A stretch of DNA of 64,000 nt from Chalara sp. BL73 (GCA_918026815.1 CAKJVC010000068.1:372001-436000); one strand, 5' to 3'. Counted from the stretch's first letter, positions 9,643 through 22,479 are shown. Notes: generated by a model not told the origin, from the sequence alone. Made by a program: numbers and translations.

Positions 9643-10794
9643 TCAAGTCTCATTTTGCTCCTTGCACTCAAAATACATCTTATCAGCCATGGAAAAGCCT
9701 AACCGCTGCCCTTTTGTCTCTAAAATAAACCCACAGTCTGGTGAAAAGATAGCTATAGAGATTGGCGACTCTGTATTCCCCAACGAAGTATAGTGATGTT
9801 TGCAACTTGGCACACTCTTGACTTCGCTTATATTAATCCACATATTTTGCTTCTCAATTGGATGCATCTGTATGTAGACTGTATATTGACAACGCGGCAC
9901 AATCTGTTTAGTACCCAGGATTGCTGTTCGTGGAGTACCGTCTTCGAACGAGATAGCCTTCTTTCCCTCAGGTGTCCTGCCTACCGTATAGCTCAGTAAC
10001 CTCTGACTGGCCGTAAAATAGTCCCAAGTTAAGCTCAAATGTGGCAGTCCGATGATCCCAGCAAAGTTCACACTTGTAGTTGTCATAAGGAGGACGCCAA
10101 CCCGAGGCCAATGAACTCCGTATACATCCACATGCAAGCCTTCATTACCCGTGCTCTCGCCCTGTATCATAAGAGTAGCAGCAGCCTCTCGAACGAGCCT
10201 TGCATTTCTCTTCAAATGGAATTCCTCCACATAGCCCATCTCATCCGCCACCTCGTGGCTAGCGAAGACTTCCATCTCCAAACCTGCCATGTCCTGAAAG
10301 CTCACCGTGACTTTTCCTTCGTTCCCAGCAATGTCCGTTGCCCGACCCTTCGCACGCGTCTGCTTCACTCGACTCAAATCGCCTGTATATCTCACCCATT
10401 CTCCACTCCATTCTCCCGTCGCCTTATCCCAGTATTTCTCTTCAAATACCGGAATATACGTAGTATCATTGTCCCAACTTCGTCTCCGCCACTCGCCAAC
10501 GCCCCGGCATCTCCGCCACCACGTTACCAGCCTTTCCCAAGCCATCACATCGCCCTTCCGAAACCCAGCGAGATCCAACCACGCGCCGCCAGCAGGGAAC
10601 GGTCCCCTACCCAAAGGGTCAAATTGGCCGTTCACCGTGTTATTCAAGAGGTGTAAATCGTGTTGAAAGCGTAAATATTCGTGTACCGGTTTGAAGTCCG
10701 GTAGCTTGTTGAAATAGATGTAAAGTATCCATACCAGGACGATGATAAGGAGGATGGAACGGGCGCGTTTGGGGATAAGGGATAGGATGTACAT
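9643..10794 (-). CDS. DSC E3 ligase subunit A (Tul1)-like protein, luminal part only
   Basis: A 383-aa frame from the ATG at 10794; the frame is open further upstream but has no earlier ATG. Residues about 11-28 (ARSILLIIVLVWILYIYF) are a membrane segment or signal anchor. The rest resembles the N-terminal luminal domain of fungal Tul1/DscA, the RING subunit of the Golgi/endosome DSC ubiquitin ligase that activates SREBP in fission yeast and aspergilli: WLDLAGFRKGDVMAWERL, GEWVRYTGDLSR, LLMTTTSVNFAGIIGLPHLS and SPDCGFILETKG. Full-length family members continue with many membrane helices and a C-terminal RING-H2. Here the match ends at ETKG, about 23 unrelated residues follow, and then a stop. 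It may be a truncated duplicate that is still intact, or a decaying gene. The family call is from memory and no database was searched. Confidence 0.65.
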   Translation of the reverse strand: MYILSLIPKRARSILLIIVLVWILYIYFNKLPDFKPVHEYLRFQHDLHLLNNTVNGQFDPLGRGPFPAGGAWLDLAGFRKGDVMAWERLVTWWRRCRGVGEWRRRSWDNDTTYIPVFEEKYWDKATGEWSGEWVRYTGDLSRVKQTRAKGRATDIAGNEGKVTVSFQDMAGLEMEVFASHEVADEMGYVEEFHLKRNARLVREAAATLMIQGESTGNEGLHVDVYGVHWPRVGVLLMTTTSVNFAGIIGLPHLSLTWDYFTASQRLLSYTVGRTPEGKKAISFEDGTPRTAILGTKQIVPRCQYTVYIQMHPIEKQNMWINISEVKSVPSCKHHYTSLGNTESPISIAIFSPDCGFILETKGQRLGFSMADKMYFECKEQNET

Positions 10795-12417
10795 TCCGAG
10801 TTCGGTAATCAGTCGGAGTTCGCTGTCCAGATTGAGGGCCGGCGCAGTAGCAAGGCTGGATAGATCGTGAGTATGGTGCTTCAAGGTGACGGTATTGTAA
10901 CATCCCCGCGTGAATCCGTGATAGTAGGTGCTACCTCAGCCTTGGAGCTGCCCAATATCCAGGAAATTGGTGTTCTATAAGCATGACTATGAAGCATTTC
11001 AATCTCCTGGGCGGCCGAAATACACTACCAAGGAAGCCGCGGGGTAAACTAGCGCAACGATACAGGTAAGGAGGGGTATGGTTAAGCGTACCCCAGGGGA
11101 GACTGTTCCCCGGGTTACTCCTCTAGCAGACTAGCTGAAAACAGCAGTTTTCAATTCACAATTTTGATATCCCAAATCGAGCTAGCTCAACCTCGGAATG
11201 GATTGTTTCGATGTAGTATGCTCGAATCGCGGCACGGCGGCCGGAGGAGAACTGGGCTAACTACCTGGTCCAGAGTAACAACCGCCTCAGATCTTCCTGG
11301 CGAACATATTTATTTTGTAGGAGCCGTATTTTTCAGATGCGTAAAAATTGTCTCTTTAGAATAAACCATTCTTAGTTCTATAATATCATTTCCTGGGAAC
11401 TAAAATCTCGAATCTGAGATATTAATTTCAAGCAAATAATAAATGCTTTTCCATTGAACTCTTCTGGAAAAAAGATTAAGATCACTGATATAATTTCAAA
11501 TGTTCAGATTTTGAAGTTTTGAATTCAGATTCTTAAGCAATTGTTTTACAAACTTTAGCGCTTATCAATCCTTTTAGTCAAGGTTGCTTTTGTGGAAATA
11601 TTTTCTAATTCTTGTTACATATAGCTGCTATACATTTCGGATCCCAAGCTTTTCTTTGTTCAGTTCTTGTCTGAAAGTTCGAACAGGTTTTCGTAGATCT
11701 ATACCCGAGTATTTCTCAGTTTCATACGAGTAATAGTAGTAAGTCCTGCTCGGCGTCTTCTTTATCACGGTTTTGACGAGAATCAGATTCCCTACCAGAG
11801 TCAACTGTTAGGTAGCTGTGATTTGCGGTGAGTTACCCTGCCCCTGGTGATCTGGGGCATTTCCGCACGGTTATCGTTGGGTGGTAGACCGTATTTTTGA
11901 CATGCTTGCCACGGATGTGCGGGTACACTGAGCAGGCTCCAATATATTCAAGGTAGAAATATTTACACTGGATCGGAATGATTTATGGTCCTGGTGAATG
12001 TTTGATATAAAAGAGCGCGATTGCGTCTGTCACGTTATAAATATCTCCCTCCGCTACTCCTCCCTATGGGTTGGGCCCAGATTTTAAAAGCCCAGCCCAT
12101 GGGCCCCTATTCCGCAGTCTACTGTTGGTGTTTCTAGCCACCGGTCGCACGATAACTGTTTTTCCGACTTAGGTATATAATTAATATTTTGACTTAAAAT
12201 CTGAAATAAGGTTTATTAAGATTTTCAGTTAGTGCGTTTTTGTAAATTTAGAATTGTAGGGGTGTATTTGGGAACGTCGGGGATTTCGCTAGAAATGCTG
12301 TCGACCCCTGTTAAGCTTGTTGGAAGTTGTACTGTAATGTGCTTTAATGACTCAAAAATACCAAAACCAAAAATCTTTCACTTTCATTACTTTCTCGCAA
12401 TTTTTGATTTTGAAAAA
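10795..12417. other. Intergenic, no gene seen
   Basis: About 1.6 kb between divergent genes (the DSC-like gene leftwards, the F-box gene rightwards). It must hold both promoters. The stretch 11160-11360 is open on the plus strand without recognisable content; the rest is AT-rich. Confidence 0.5.
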
Positions 12418-13894
12418 ATGTCCTCCTCCACTAAGGAGCTGAAGGGCCATGAGATTCTACACCCAGAAATACTCATTCCTATCTTATTTCATTTACCAGA
12501 TCTTGAATCATTAGATAATTATCTGAGAGCATCACCGGCTGCATTCCGCGTCTTTGACGATAAGATATTCAGTGCCACCATTTTTGAAACAATCCTAGAA
12601 AACGGCACCACGCACAAATATTCCGCTGCGTTGATTCGCATCATTGCACTCATCCGTGCTAGTGCGTTGCCTTCCACAGTTTACAACTACGACACATTTG
12701 AGAAATTTGAAACATTCAAAAAATTTGTGGTGCACGAAACAACTCCCCATCGCAATAACTCCGCAGGCAAGCCAGACTGGGAACATCCAGCCATTTGCTT
12801 GCCCAAGGACCTATCTCCCTCAATCTTGCGTGGGATTCTCGTGTCTAGTCGTAGAATTCAGCACTTAGCCTTCGGCTGTCTAGATTTCTACCTAGCGCGA
12901 TTTCGGCCGATTCGACCCTTTCACTCGGCTGGCTACTCATACGACAGGCCATACGCCAGCGAGGACATAGAAGACTTCGATGTAAGCCCATGGGCAAAGA
13001 AAGTAGACAACGTCGAACTGTTTTACCCTGTGCAGGATATCGGTCCTCCTTCATGGCTTGAGCAGCAGCGTGTACTTCGAGCATACTGGCGTATGCAACT
13101 GTTGCGTGAAATCAAAGCCGAGATGCTTGCCTCGCGGATCATCTTTCTGAGGGAATGTAGAATCTGGCTAAATGATGATGATGATGATGATGATAATCTT
13201 GATGCATATATATTAGATACTGAAGTGATGCCATTCGATCATATACACCCACGAGACTTACACCTTGTGCTCTTGCTGGAATGGGACCAGGAAAGCGGGC
13301 AGGACACCGTGCTCGAGGACGAGCTGTTAGAGTCTGTAAGACAGTACAACCAGGAAGTGTCAGAGGTGATCAGCGAGACAAAGTATTGGGCACTTAGGAA
13401 AGAATGGGAAGGCTTTCCCGTACCAGGGACTATTGATGATTGCGTATGCTTGGACAAAACTTACACATCCCATACATGTAAGGACATGCTTGTATCTTTC
13501 AATTGCATCATGAGAGTCTTATCATTGTGAAAGAATGGTTAACTGACTTCGCGTAGGGCGTTTCTTCGCTGAGTTGAGTGGAGATACCGGAGGGTTTAGT
13601 TACTACAATACGCATAGACCTCCTCTGGAAGCCGTTGAATTTACTCCTTTCCGCCGACTTGGTTTTGCAATCTGGAGCAATGCGCGACTCGAAGCATACG
13701 GGCTTTTAAATCCTAGTAAACGGCGTATGGGAGGCCCGTATATTGAGGCATGGACCAGCCTTCTCTCGGAAGCGGAGAAAGTCGAGCGGGAAGAGGAACT
13801 CGAGAGACGGCTCGTGGACATGTTGGAGGGGGAACGACGTGCTAACTTCCCACACATGACATTTGATGCTTTCAGAATACAGTTCGATCCATGA
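12418..13894 (+). CDS. F-box protein with C-terminal extension, 465 aa
   Basis: Two exons, 12418-13477 and 13557-13894, joined across an intron at 13478-13556 (GTAAGG...GTAG). Residues about 10-50 (LHPEILIPILFHLPDLESLDNYLRASP, written in pieces LHPEILIPILFHL and DLESLDNYLRASP) form an F-box-like helix bundle for Skp1. The middle is helical, with an acidic run of seven Asp near residue 255. The C-terminus has the pattern PFRRLGFAIWSNARLEAYGL, which has a counterpart in the F-box gene at 32671. Such genes are abundant and variable in some Pezizomycotina, where they are taken to be substrate receptors of SCF ligases. The start was chosen as the first ATG directly before the F-box; the open frame extends upstream without a better one. 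Confidence 0.7.
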
Positions 13895-14323
13895 TCAGCA
13901 CCCCCTAATGCACCGCAGACAGATAATGTATTGAACGTTACATGAAAATGAGAGAATATTTCGATGGCTTCGTTGGAAAACACGTGAATCTCTGATGAAA
14001 CTATACTCAAGACCCATGAAAGGCCGAAAACAAAATCAATTGTTTTCATCATTCTTCTCATCTACATTCCATTCAAATTATCAGACCAGATTCATTAAAC
14101 CACACCCTTCAGATTTCAGTCGTTTTCTATCCACATCCAATTCATTATTAGACCGGACCTGTTAAAAATATCACACTTCACTATTCAATATATTACTACT
14201 CAAAACTATTACATGACAAAAAGACAACAAATATCGTCAACACATTTTGCTGTTCACACACCGGAGAAATGGAATATCCATTCAAATCCTTGCTTTATCT
14301 ACCACTTGCTGAACGCTCGCAGA
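13895..14323. other. Spacer, no gene seen
   Basis: AT-rich 3' flank between the F-box gene (plus) and the pseudogene (minus), which converge here. No repeats or RNA genes recognised. Confidence 0.5.
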
Positions 14324-15481
14324 CTAGCTTTTTAAAACCACGCTGACTCCCACAAGTCTATCATCCAATGCCATGAAACCATGCCGGCTCTTGTTGTTTT
14401 CGTTGGCGACTTCTACAAAGTCCAAGACTTGCATCCTCCCCAGGCTACACGATCGAGCCCTGTTTGCTGAGATGTCTTCTATCATCGTGTGGAGGGACTC
14501 TATGACGTTGCGATGTAAAACCTCTTCCGCTGCCCCGCGGGCCTGTGCCGTGGTGAACTGAGCTCTGAATCCATTTCGTTGCCTTTTGGTAGCTCCATTG
14601 GCGGTGCCGTCTGATTTCACAGTGAGTGTCCGTTCAAAGTCAACCTCGTTAGGGCTGCCCTGTATTGCACCTGTGAAAGGAGCGGGTGCGAGTATTTGAA
14701 CGTTCTTATTTATCCTTGTAATTGGATACGATGAATCCGTCCTGCGTGCATCATTAATTAAAGTGTTCACGTCACGCCCTGCATATCTGGCAGTATCCAG
14801 TGCTCGAAATTGCGTTGCAATTCTTGCGTATTCCGCGGCTTTTCTTGCCATACCTTCCACCGCCTGAATCCTGCCTGCATCATTAGATTTGGCAGCAAAC
14901 TGCCGCGCCGCATATGGTGCGTCGTACACGAGTTCGGTGACTGGCTTGAAAGGAACAGGCCTTTTACAGTGAACTCCTTCTTCGGTAGAAGGTTTGTAAA
15001 GTCATACTGGACGGGCTCGCCCAAACTCGTTACAGCAAGTTTGAATTTAGCGTCGATTGCTTTATAGTCTGCATCAAAGTCCTATTTATCTCCGAGTGCA
15101 TCTAATCGTCAGTCTCTAAGGCTTTTTTGGCTACCGATATGTTTGACGAAGCCGTCAAAAGAACACATTCCAACGACCCCATTAGCAAGAGCGCCGGCAT
15201 CGAAATCACTGTTAGCCGGGATGCCGTCTTTTTTAACAAGCTTGCATCTGCTAGCTATGTATCTGATTTTATCAGGAGTATTAACTCCCGCCATCCATTC
15301 TGCTTTGTAGACCTGATAGAACATTTGCAGTTCCTACGGCACGGCATTGTCCAACGCCAGGACATACTAATTAAGTCTGTCAGTATTTGAGGCTCTCGGC
15401 GCGTCTAAGACAATGAGATGATATTGAAGCTATACATACGAGACTGGCAATGGAGCAAAGCAGAAGATGTCGTAACTTCAT
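14324..15481 (-). pseudogene. Broken gene for a secreted protein of unknown family
   Basis: The ATG at 15481 starts a typical signal peptide (MKLRHLLLCSIASL), followed by an intron with a GTATGT donor. Downstream there are three coding-like blocks in different frames: 15324-15109 (QVYKAEWMAGVNTPDKIRY), about 15065-14970 (DFDADYKAIDAKFKLAV), and 14960-14324, which ends GVSVVLKS and stop. The change of frame between the last two falls in an A-run near 14970; one extra base there would join them smoothly. A TAG also interrupts the second block upstream. I could not find introns that repair both. Either a pseudogene or an assembly error is possible. The family is not recognised; the last block is helical and rich in Ala, Arg and Asn. 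Confidence 0.5.
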
Positions 15482-16640
15482 GGTGAAATTATTGTATGGT
15501 CCCAGCGATTGCAAAATCTGAGACTGCCGTGTACGAGAGATGGCTTGGAATGGGATTTTGAATGTATAGAGAAATATGGAATATGACTGAATATTAGATG
15601 GCTCAGATCCCACCAGACAACGGCGCGTAATGTGAAGGGACCATGTCGGGCAATCACATCTGAGATCCCAAAACAGCTCAACTAGTGGAGACTTCGAATC
15701 TCGGAGTTCATACATTCATTCTCTTCAGACATGGTAAATTCCAACATGTTGTCAGCACGCTTTTTTGCTGTGCCTCGCAGGCCTTTTAACTCCAGAGTTA
15801 TAAAACTCGAACTAACGACACCGTGTTGGATATTTGCGAGCCCCTTCATCTAATTCTCGGTGCAATTTCAAGCCTTTATGCAGCGCTTCATTTTTCAACG
15901 TGCAGCGGCGTAGCAATGGAAGACACATGCGATATAACTGTGTTATGGCCCTATAGCAGCAATTTTTTGTTAATATCCACTTATATGTGCTCCCTACGAT
16001 TTATGATGAAGGATTGTGGTATGGACTATTTTAGAGTTTTTGTATAATGGGCAGAGCTCGAAGATTGATTAGACGAACAAACAAGGAAAGAGTTGGAAAT
16101 GGCCTGTGAATCGCACCCTTACAAGTGGGATATGATGGGATGACTAGCTGTGTTTTGAATAGTTAGATACGGAATACAATGGACCTTTATACAGCTCTTT
16201 TAACTGTCTTGATACCGCTATAGTCGAAGCCATTCTACATGCGCTGGCTTGGTTGCACCCTTCAGGCTTGGACCTGATACTTTTACTCCTTTAGTGAATC
16301 CGCCGTACCTCGAATTTAAAATATTTTCCAGAAATTTTGGCGAGAACTCGTTGAGACTATACTCAATTTCCTTGAGCAAGGGATGATATTATTACAATAA
16401 TAGACCATAATAGCGCATTTCTGTGTTTATTAGGTATAAACTCCGCCACGTCCTGATTGTTTGTAGCGCTTTAGTGTAAAAGATACTGCCTGATATCTTC
16501 CTAAAACAGTTCCAAAAAAAAAAGGGATTGTACTTAGAAGCAAACGCCAACAGTTTTGAGCTATAAATAAGCCTGCCCTTGGAGAGAATACTAAGAATAA
16601 GGATTCAATTACATCCTTCCGTTAGAGCTCACTCTAAAGT
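15482..16640. other. Spacer before the nested transposons
   Basis: Upstream flank of the secreted-protein pseudogene, then increasingly AT-rich DNA up to the hAT target site at 16641-16648. No gene or RNA recognised. Confidence 0.5.
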
Positions 16641-16648
16641 GCTAGTTT

Positions 16649-16659
16649 CAGTGTTGCAT
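16649..16659 (+). repeat. hAT left terminal inverted repeat
   Basis: CAGTGTTGCAT, preceded by the target-site copy GCTAGTTT (16641-16648). Confidence 0.9.
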
Positions 16660-16849
16660 GAAAAAATTAAGTTAATTAATTTTTTTTAAATTTAATTAAA
16701 TTAAATTAAATTAAAATTAAATTAACTGGATTACTTAATTAAATTAAATTATAATTAAGTTGTAATTTAATTATAATTTAATTATTTTAATTATTTTCTA
16801 AAATATAAACTAAATATAAATAACTAATATATAAAACTAGCTTTTTTTT

Positions 16850-18545
16850 CTATACTAGCTTTTTTACTAGTATTTTCTTCTTTTTTTAATATACTCCAGC
16901 TTTTTAAGCACATAATACTATTAAAAGTATTTTTAGAAAGTTTATTTTTTTGTTTATTAATATTTAATTCTTTTTGAGAAAAGAATTTTTTACTAGAAGC
17001 ACTAGTAGCTAATATAGCTAAATAGCGCTTAGCTATATTAGCTAATACTGGAAAATTAGACTCATTTAATTTCCAATAAGCTAGTGGTTTTACTTATTAA
17101 AGATAATTAGTATAATATTATTTATTTATTTAATAAAAAGAATAATAACTTACTTGTTTACTAAATCTTTTTTCTTGAAAATATAAATCAAGTTTTTCTA
17201 ATATATTATTTTTACTAGCTTTTAAATATATATCGTTTTTTTCTTTATTACTATATATATCTAAATCTTTTAGTTGAAAAAATTTACTAGAGTAATTTTC
17301 AAGAAGGCTATTATAATAGTCTGATTTTTTTTTATTAAATAGTTAATAATTTAATTAAACTTTTAATATTAAAAAATTTACTTACAAGAAATACTTTTTT
17401 TTTAATACTTGCATTAAGTCTATTATTTGCCCTTTATTAAAGTTTAAAGCTTTTAAGCTTTCTTTTTTAATTTTAGGATTTAATAATAAACTTATATATA
17501 AAGATTTATTTCGGATAGTAAAGCTAATATATTGTTTTTTAGAATAATATTTTCGTAGCTTAGCAATTTCTAAGTTAATTGCTTTTTTAAATATAGAATA
17601 TCGCTAAGAAAATATTAGTAAAATACTTAATAATAGTTTAATTAAAAAAAACTTACTTTTAATTCTTTTTGTAATTTTTCTAGCTGTAAATATATATTAT
17701 ATATAATAGAAATTATATAATATATAGTTAGATAAGTATTTGTTTGTAGCTTATTTGTAGCTTTAACAAATACTTTTAATATGTTTAAAGTATATTTTAA
17801 ATATAATTCTTTTTTTTTTGTAATTAATAATTTTTTATTTTTAAAAGCTTTATAATTAGAATTGTTAATAACAATACTAATAGGCTTATAAATAATAAGA
17901 AAATTATTAATTATATTATAAGTAGAAAACTACCGAGTAGCATTATTTAAAAATAAGTTAATAAATATTTTCTAATAATAATAAAAATTAAATAATTATT
18001 TATTTAGCTGTGGTATATTATATTTTTTAATATTAGCAGTTTTAATTTAAGCTTTTAAGTCAGCTTTATTATTATAGCTATATTTAAAAGCTATTATAAT
18101 AAGTCTGATTTTTTCTTAAATTGAAAATGTTTTAATATTTGTAAAATTTATTAAATTATATTAGTATTATTAATAAAAAGTATAAATTAATAAATTAAAA
18201 CTTACTTAAAATTTTTTTTTTTTTTTGTAATTCATCGTTTTTTATAGCTTTTATTAATATATTATTATTTATATTATTAAATACTTTAATAATAGACTTT
18301 AATATATTTTGAACGGCTATATTAAGCATATGTGCACAACAAACTATATTTTCTTAAAATTTAAGCGCTTTTAATTCGTAAGCTTTTTTAAAGCTTAATA
18401 AAAAAGTATTATTAGAAAAAGCATTATTTCTAGTAATACTAAATAAAAATTATTAGTATAAATTCTTTATAATAACACTTAAGATATTATTACTTACTTT
18501 TTAATATTATACTTAATATTAAAGTTTTTTAAAGTCTTTAATAAA
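16850..18545 (-). pseudogene. hAT transposase, central and C-terminal remains
   Basis: Reading the minus strand, 18370-18300 encodes ENIVCCAHMLNIAVQNIL, the hAT pattern Cys-x-Ala-His-x-Leu-Asn-Leu-x-Val-Gln, interrupted just before by a TAA that a RIP C-to-T change of CAA would create. At 17080-16880 it encodes LANIAKRYLAILATSASSK, then FFSQKELN, NKLSKNTFNSIMCLKSW: the C-terminal hAT dimerisation region (in the family: YLAIPATSAPSER...FS...R..L). In between there are many stops. This fixes the element's class and strand. Confidence 0.88.
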
Positions 18546-18551
18546 ACTTGA

Positions 18552-18778
18552 TGTTGAGAATTGGTGGTGTAGCCTACCCGTAAAGCATGGGCCATACCTT
18601 ATGTGATAGCTTAGTCATCAGTGAAAGGGTCGCACCCTTTTTACTGAGCACTTCTGTAGAGCTTTTCAATTAATCAATTAATTCTTTTTGAACCACTGCA
18701 ATTCGGCAGACTTTGCGTACAGCACAAGCTTCTTTTCCTTAAGTTGACTGTAGTCAACTTAGCATACTTATTTCAATA
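18552..18778 (+). repeat. Copia 5' LTR
   Basis: 227 bp, same length as the 3' LTR. Differences between the two are almost all C/T and G/A, as in GTGTAGCCTACCC against GTGTAGCTTACCC. Confidence 0.93.
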
Positions 18779-20559
18779 AGTTATAAGCTCGGGTTCGTAC
18801 TGTAAGTGTACGAAAAAAGCCAAAAGAAAAAAACTAATCGAAAATAAAAATAAACTGCTAAAAACGACTACTTGCAGTTCAACGAACTTATTACGACAGT
18901 AAAAACTACACAAAAAGCGACGAACAGCCAATAAAACAACAACAAACCGCTAATCGAACTTACAAAAACATACAGATTGCTATTTTAATTACATTAACAA
19001 ACTTCAACCCGGAAATTACTGTACGACAGCTTTTACACTTTATTTACAACACGAAAGCTACTATACGACAGCTTTTTGCTTTTTTACTTCGAACTTCGTT
19101 AAACGTGTTTAACAAAAAGCTAAGCGCAATTCGACATAAATTACATTAGCAAAGCAAAGCGACTTGTAAAAATACTCAGCTAAAAAATATAGCAAAAATA
19201 GTTTAAGTTATTCGAATTATACATAATTAAAAAAAAAATAAAGTTCGTTTTAAAAAAAACAATAGCAAAATACGTATAAATTGCTTTTACATCTAAAATA
19301 AACGAAACGCCGAAAAAGTTATAAAATATTAAAAAGCAAAAAAAGCACAAAATAGCATTTGCGAAAGCACTTTATATACTAACAATTTGTGTAAATTTTA
19401 CTAATAATAAATATATAAAAAAATTCGAATTAGTAAAAAAAAAATAAGAAAACTTGCGGCTTAAATACTTTTAGTTTCGACTACAAACTCGTCGCAAAAA
19501 CTTAAATAAATTTACAACATTCAAAATAAAATTAAATGTAAGTATTTAAAGTTTTTAAATTAAGCTTAAAAAGCTTTAACGTTGTGTTACGAACGCCGAA
19601 TTTACTTTAGTTACAGCTTTCAATAAAAAGCGACTGTTCGAATACTTACTTGTAAAACTGTTTTTAAAATACGTAGTAACTCGCGCGACATTAAATACTT
19701 AACTAAGTTTAACTGTTTAAAATAAACTGTTTATTTTACAAACGCAAAAAAACTAGCTTAAAGCAAATTAAGTTAAAACTGCAGCAATTGCGGCTTAACA
19801 ATTCGCAAATCGCAAAACACATTTCGAGATTCGAAGCGCAAACTTTAAAGCCGAAAAGCTAAAGTGCTAGTTATACAATAGTTGTAACTACCGATTTTTT
19901 AACTGCAAATAAAAAAAAACTGCTAAAAATACAATCCGCAAAAAAAAACAAACTTAGCGCTAACGTCGTAAACAGCAAAGTATTTAAAAACTAAAGTATA
20001 AACGTATAAAAAAAAAACATTACGAAACTAAGTTAAACTTAAAAGCGCTATTGTTAAACTTTAATTCAAAAAAGCTTATTTACAGCTTAAACAACAAAAA
20101 AACAGCTGCAATTTTTTTAAAGAACGCTCGTAAAATTCTTTATTTTTAATAAGCTTTAAACTTCGAAACTTTTTTTTATATAACTAATCAACTTTACTTT
20201 TTTAAGCGTTTTTTAATCAAAATACCGAAACGCAAAATAAAAGTTAAAAAAAAGCAGTTAAGTTCAGATTATATAAATACGGTTAAACTACAAATCAAAA
20301 GTAGAAAAAATTTTTTGTTGTTAAATGTACTATACGTTTTTAAGCTAAAAGTAAACTTTTTTTTAAACAAAAAAGTTTGTGCAAATAGTTTTACAAGTTT
20401 TTTTAATAACAAATGCATATAGTACAAAAAAAGTAACTGTACAATTATTACAGTACGCTTTACAAATAAAGTTTATATAGTTTTTAATATCGCTAATAAT
20501 TACAACGAAACAGCGTTTACAGCAAAAAATGCTTAGTTAACAACTTTTTTTAAAGTAAT

Positions 20560-21953
20560 TTCAAGTTAGCTTAAAAAACTTATTACGAACTTGCAAATTT
20601 GCTGTTGCGCTTTTTTTGCAACCGAAAAGTTAAATACGAACATAATAAATAACTCAGCTACAAACTGCAATGCTAAAACAACGGCTCGTTACTAATTGTA
20701 TTACCGACGATTTATACACTTCGAAAAAAAAGTAATTCGTAAACTTTACATAGTAACAACTTTAAAAAACAAAATTAAAGTTTTACTTTTTAACTATATT
20801 TGTAAAGTTTGTACTTTAACTAAATTAAAAAATCGCTTTAACTGCAAGCTAACACTATAAAAACTTTATATTTTCGATTTAGTATTTGTAAACGTATGCG
20901 AACTTTTTTTTATTACAGCTCGCGAAAACAAATACTTCGCTAAAATAATCGACAACGCAATTTGTAAAATGTAAACTTTAATTACAAAAACAAAACAAAA
21001 AATAGTTTTTAACTTTTAAGCTTAAAAAAAGCAAATAAAGTTAAAGTCCGGCTGTAAAGTCGTAAACGTAAAATCAAACAATACCGCAAAACTAAAAAAG
21101 CTTTTAAACGACTAGTACCGGCAAAACGACATTCGACTATAATACACTGTTGTTTATAAATTATATTAAAACAGCATTGCCGAAAAATGCATTTAAACAG
21201 CCGAAAACTTTGCAAAAGCTATATTTAAAAAAGCAAACTTGCTTATAAAGTTTTAAAACGAAGTTGTAAAAACTAATATATATTTACAAAATTGTACCGC
21301 AACAAAACTAATAATTAACAACAAAAAAATTTTACTCGAAAAAGCTTATACAAGTAAAAAGCTTTCGATCGACTATATTCGCGTATAAAAAAGCAAGTGC
21401 TATTTATATATAAACTCGAAATTACTTTCAGCTAAAAAAAAGTATAACAAATTCGTCGATAAAAGTCGTGTTAACGTATTTATAAATTACTGCTAAAATA
21501 CAACTTATCAACTTAAAGTCTACGCGCCGAACTTAAAATATACGATTAAAACTAAAATGTTACAAATCGACGAAAACGTTAAAAAAAAAACAGTAAATCT
21601 AAAGCTACAAAGCGCAAACAGCTTGCAAAGCACACTGAATTTACTTTTAAACAAAGCTTTAAAAAAGCGCTTTTCTAGTATTAGTACAGCAAAAAAAAAA
21701 ACTACTTTTTAAACTGTCGATTTAAAGTTAATATTTAAAATTATAAACAATTTCGAAATTCGAATACTAGTAACAACTAAACTTATAAAAAACAGCGAAC
21801 TAGCTGTAAAAACCTAAAAAAATACTACAACTAAACTAATTACAGTCGAGTTTTTTAACAAAACAAATAGCAAGCTACTTAGCAAAAAGTTAAAAATTTT
21901 AAAACTTAAATTTAAGCTTTTATTAAACACGTTTAACAAGCTAATTACTAAAC
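20560..21953 (+). pseudogene. Copia polyprotein remains: integrase region
   Basis: Plus-strand reading with several stops gives ICKVCTLTKLKNRF near 20800, the Cys-x2-Cys end of the Copia integrase zinc finger and the Lys-rich stretch after it. Then follow a DLV.. core near 20880 and NEVVKTNIYLQNCTATKLI at about 21250 with the KLSIDYIRV*KSKCY stretch that marks the end of the Copia integrase. The region from 18779 to 20560 should hold gag and protease, but I could not resolve them. Confidence 0.8.
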
Positions 21954-22408
21954 TGTCACGAACCGAATCCTGGGACCTGCTAAGGCCCCAGGAGAGAAGC
22001 CCCAGGACGCTCTGGCGTCCCAGGACCAATAGGGATCCTAAGGATGTGGGTCCCAGAATCAGCCAGTGTTTTAGGACTTTAAGTAGGTAAAGGAGCAGAC
22101 GGCTTATTGACTCCTGGAAACCGCGACCGTGTCACGTAATAAAGTTTGGAGGAGTTTTGGGAGTTTATGTAGACTCCAAGAACTTTAAAGGATTCCAGCT
22201 TAGCCATAGCATATAAGTAGTCGTAGTTTTATAGTTTAGGAGCTTCGTGTTCAAAACTTACTTTATAGTTTAGCAATATAGTCTTTGTTATACTTGTAAC
22301 GTTTCACTTCTCAGTGAAAAGCAGTGTCTAGTTTATTTCATATATACTATACTAACCAACGAGCCTCAAGCCTAGCTACTTCGGCTTAAGGCTACTTCGT
22401 ACGTTACA
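21954..22408 (+). repeat. Gypsy 5' LTR
   Basis: 455 bp beginning TGTCACGAACCG and ending CGTACGTTACA. More GC-rich than the element's interior and less mutated than the 3' LTR at its left end (GGCCCCAGGAGAGAAGCCCC against AGCTTCAGAAAAAAAGCTCT). Confidence 0.95.
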
Positions 22409-22479
22409 CTTTAAGCACCTGGTTTTGAAGTAACTAAACAACATAGCATTCAACACGGGAAGTCTTTTTGCTAGCACGG

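Noticed and set aside
10039..10656. A 205-codon plus-strand frame
   Set aside because: It lies entirely opposite the DSC-like gene, and the product is Ser/His/Pro-rich without motifs; the minus strand carries the recognisable protein.
13174..13194. GAT trinucleotide run as a microsatellite locus
   Set aside because: It encodes seven Asp within the F-box gene frame; a normal low-complexity stretch.
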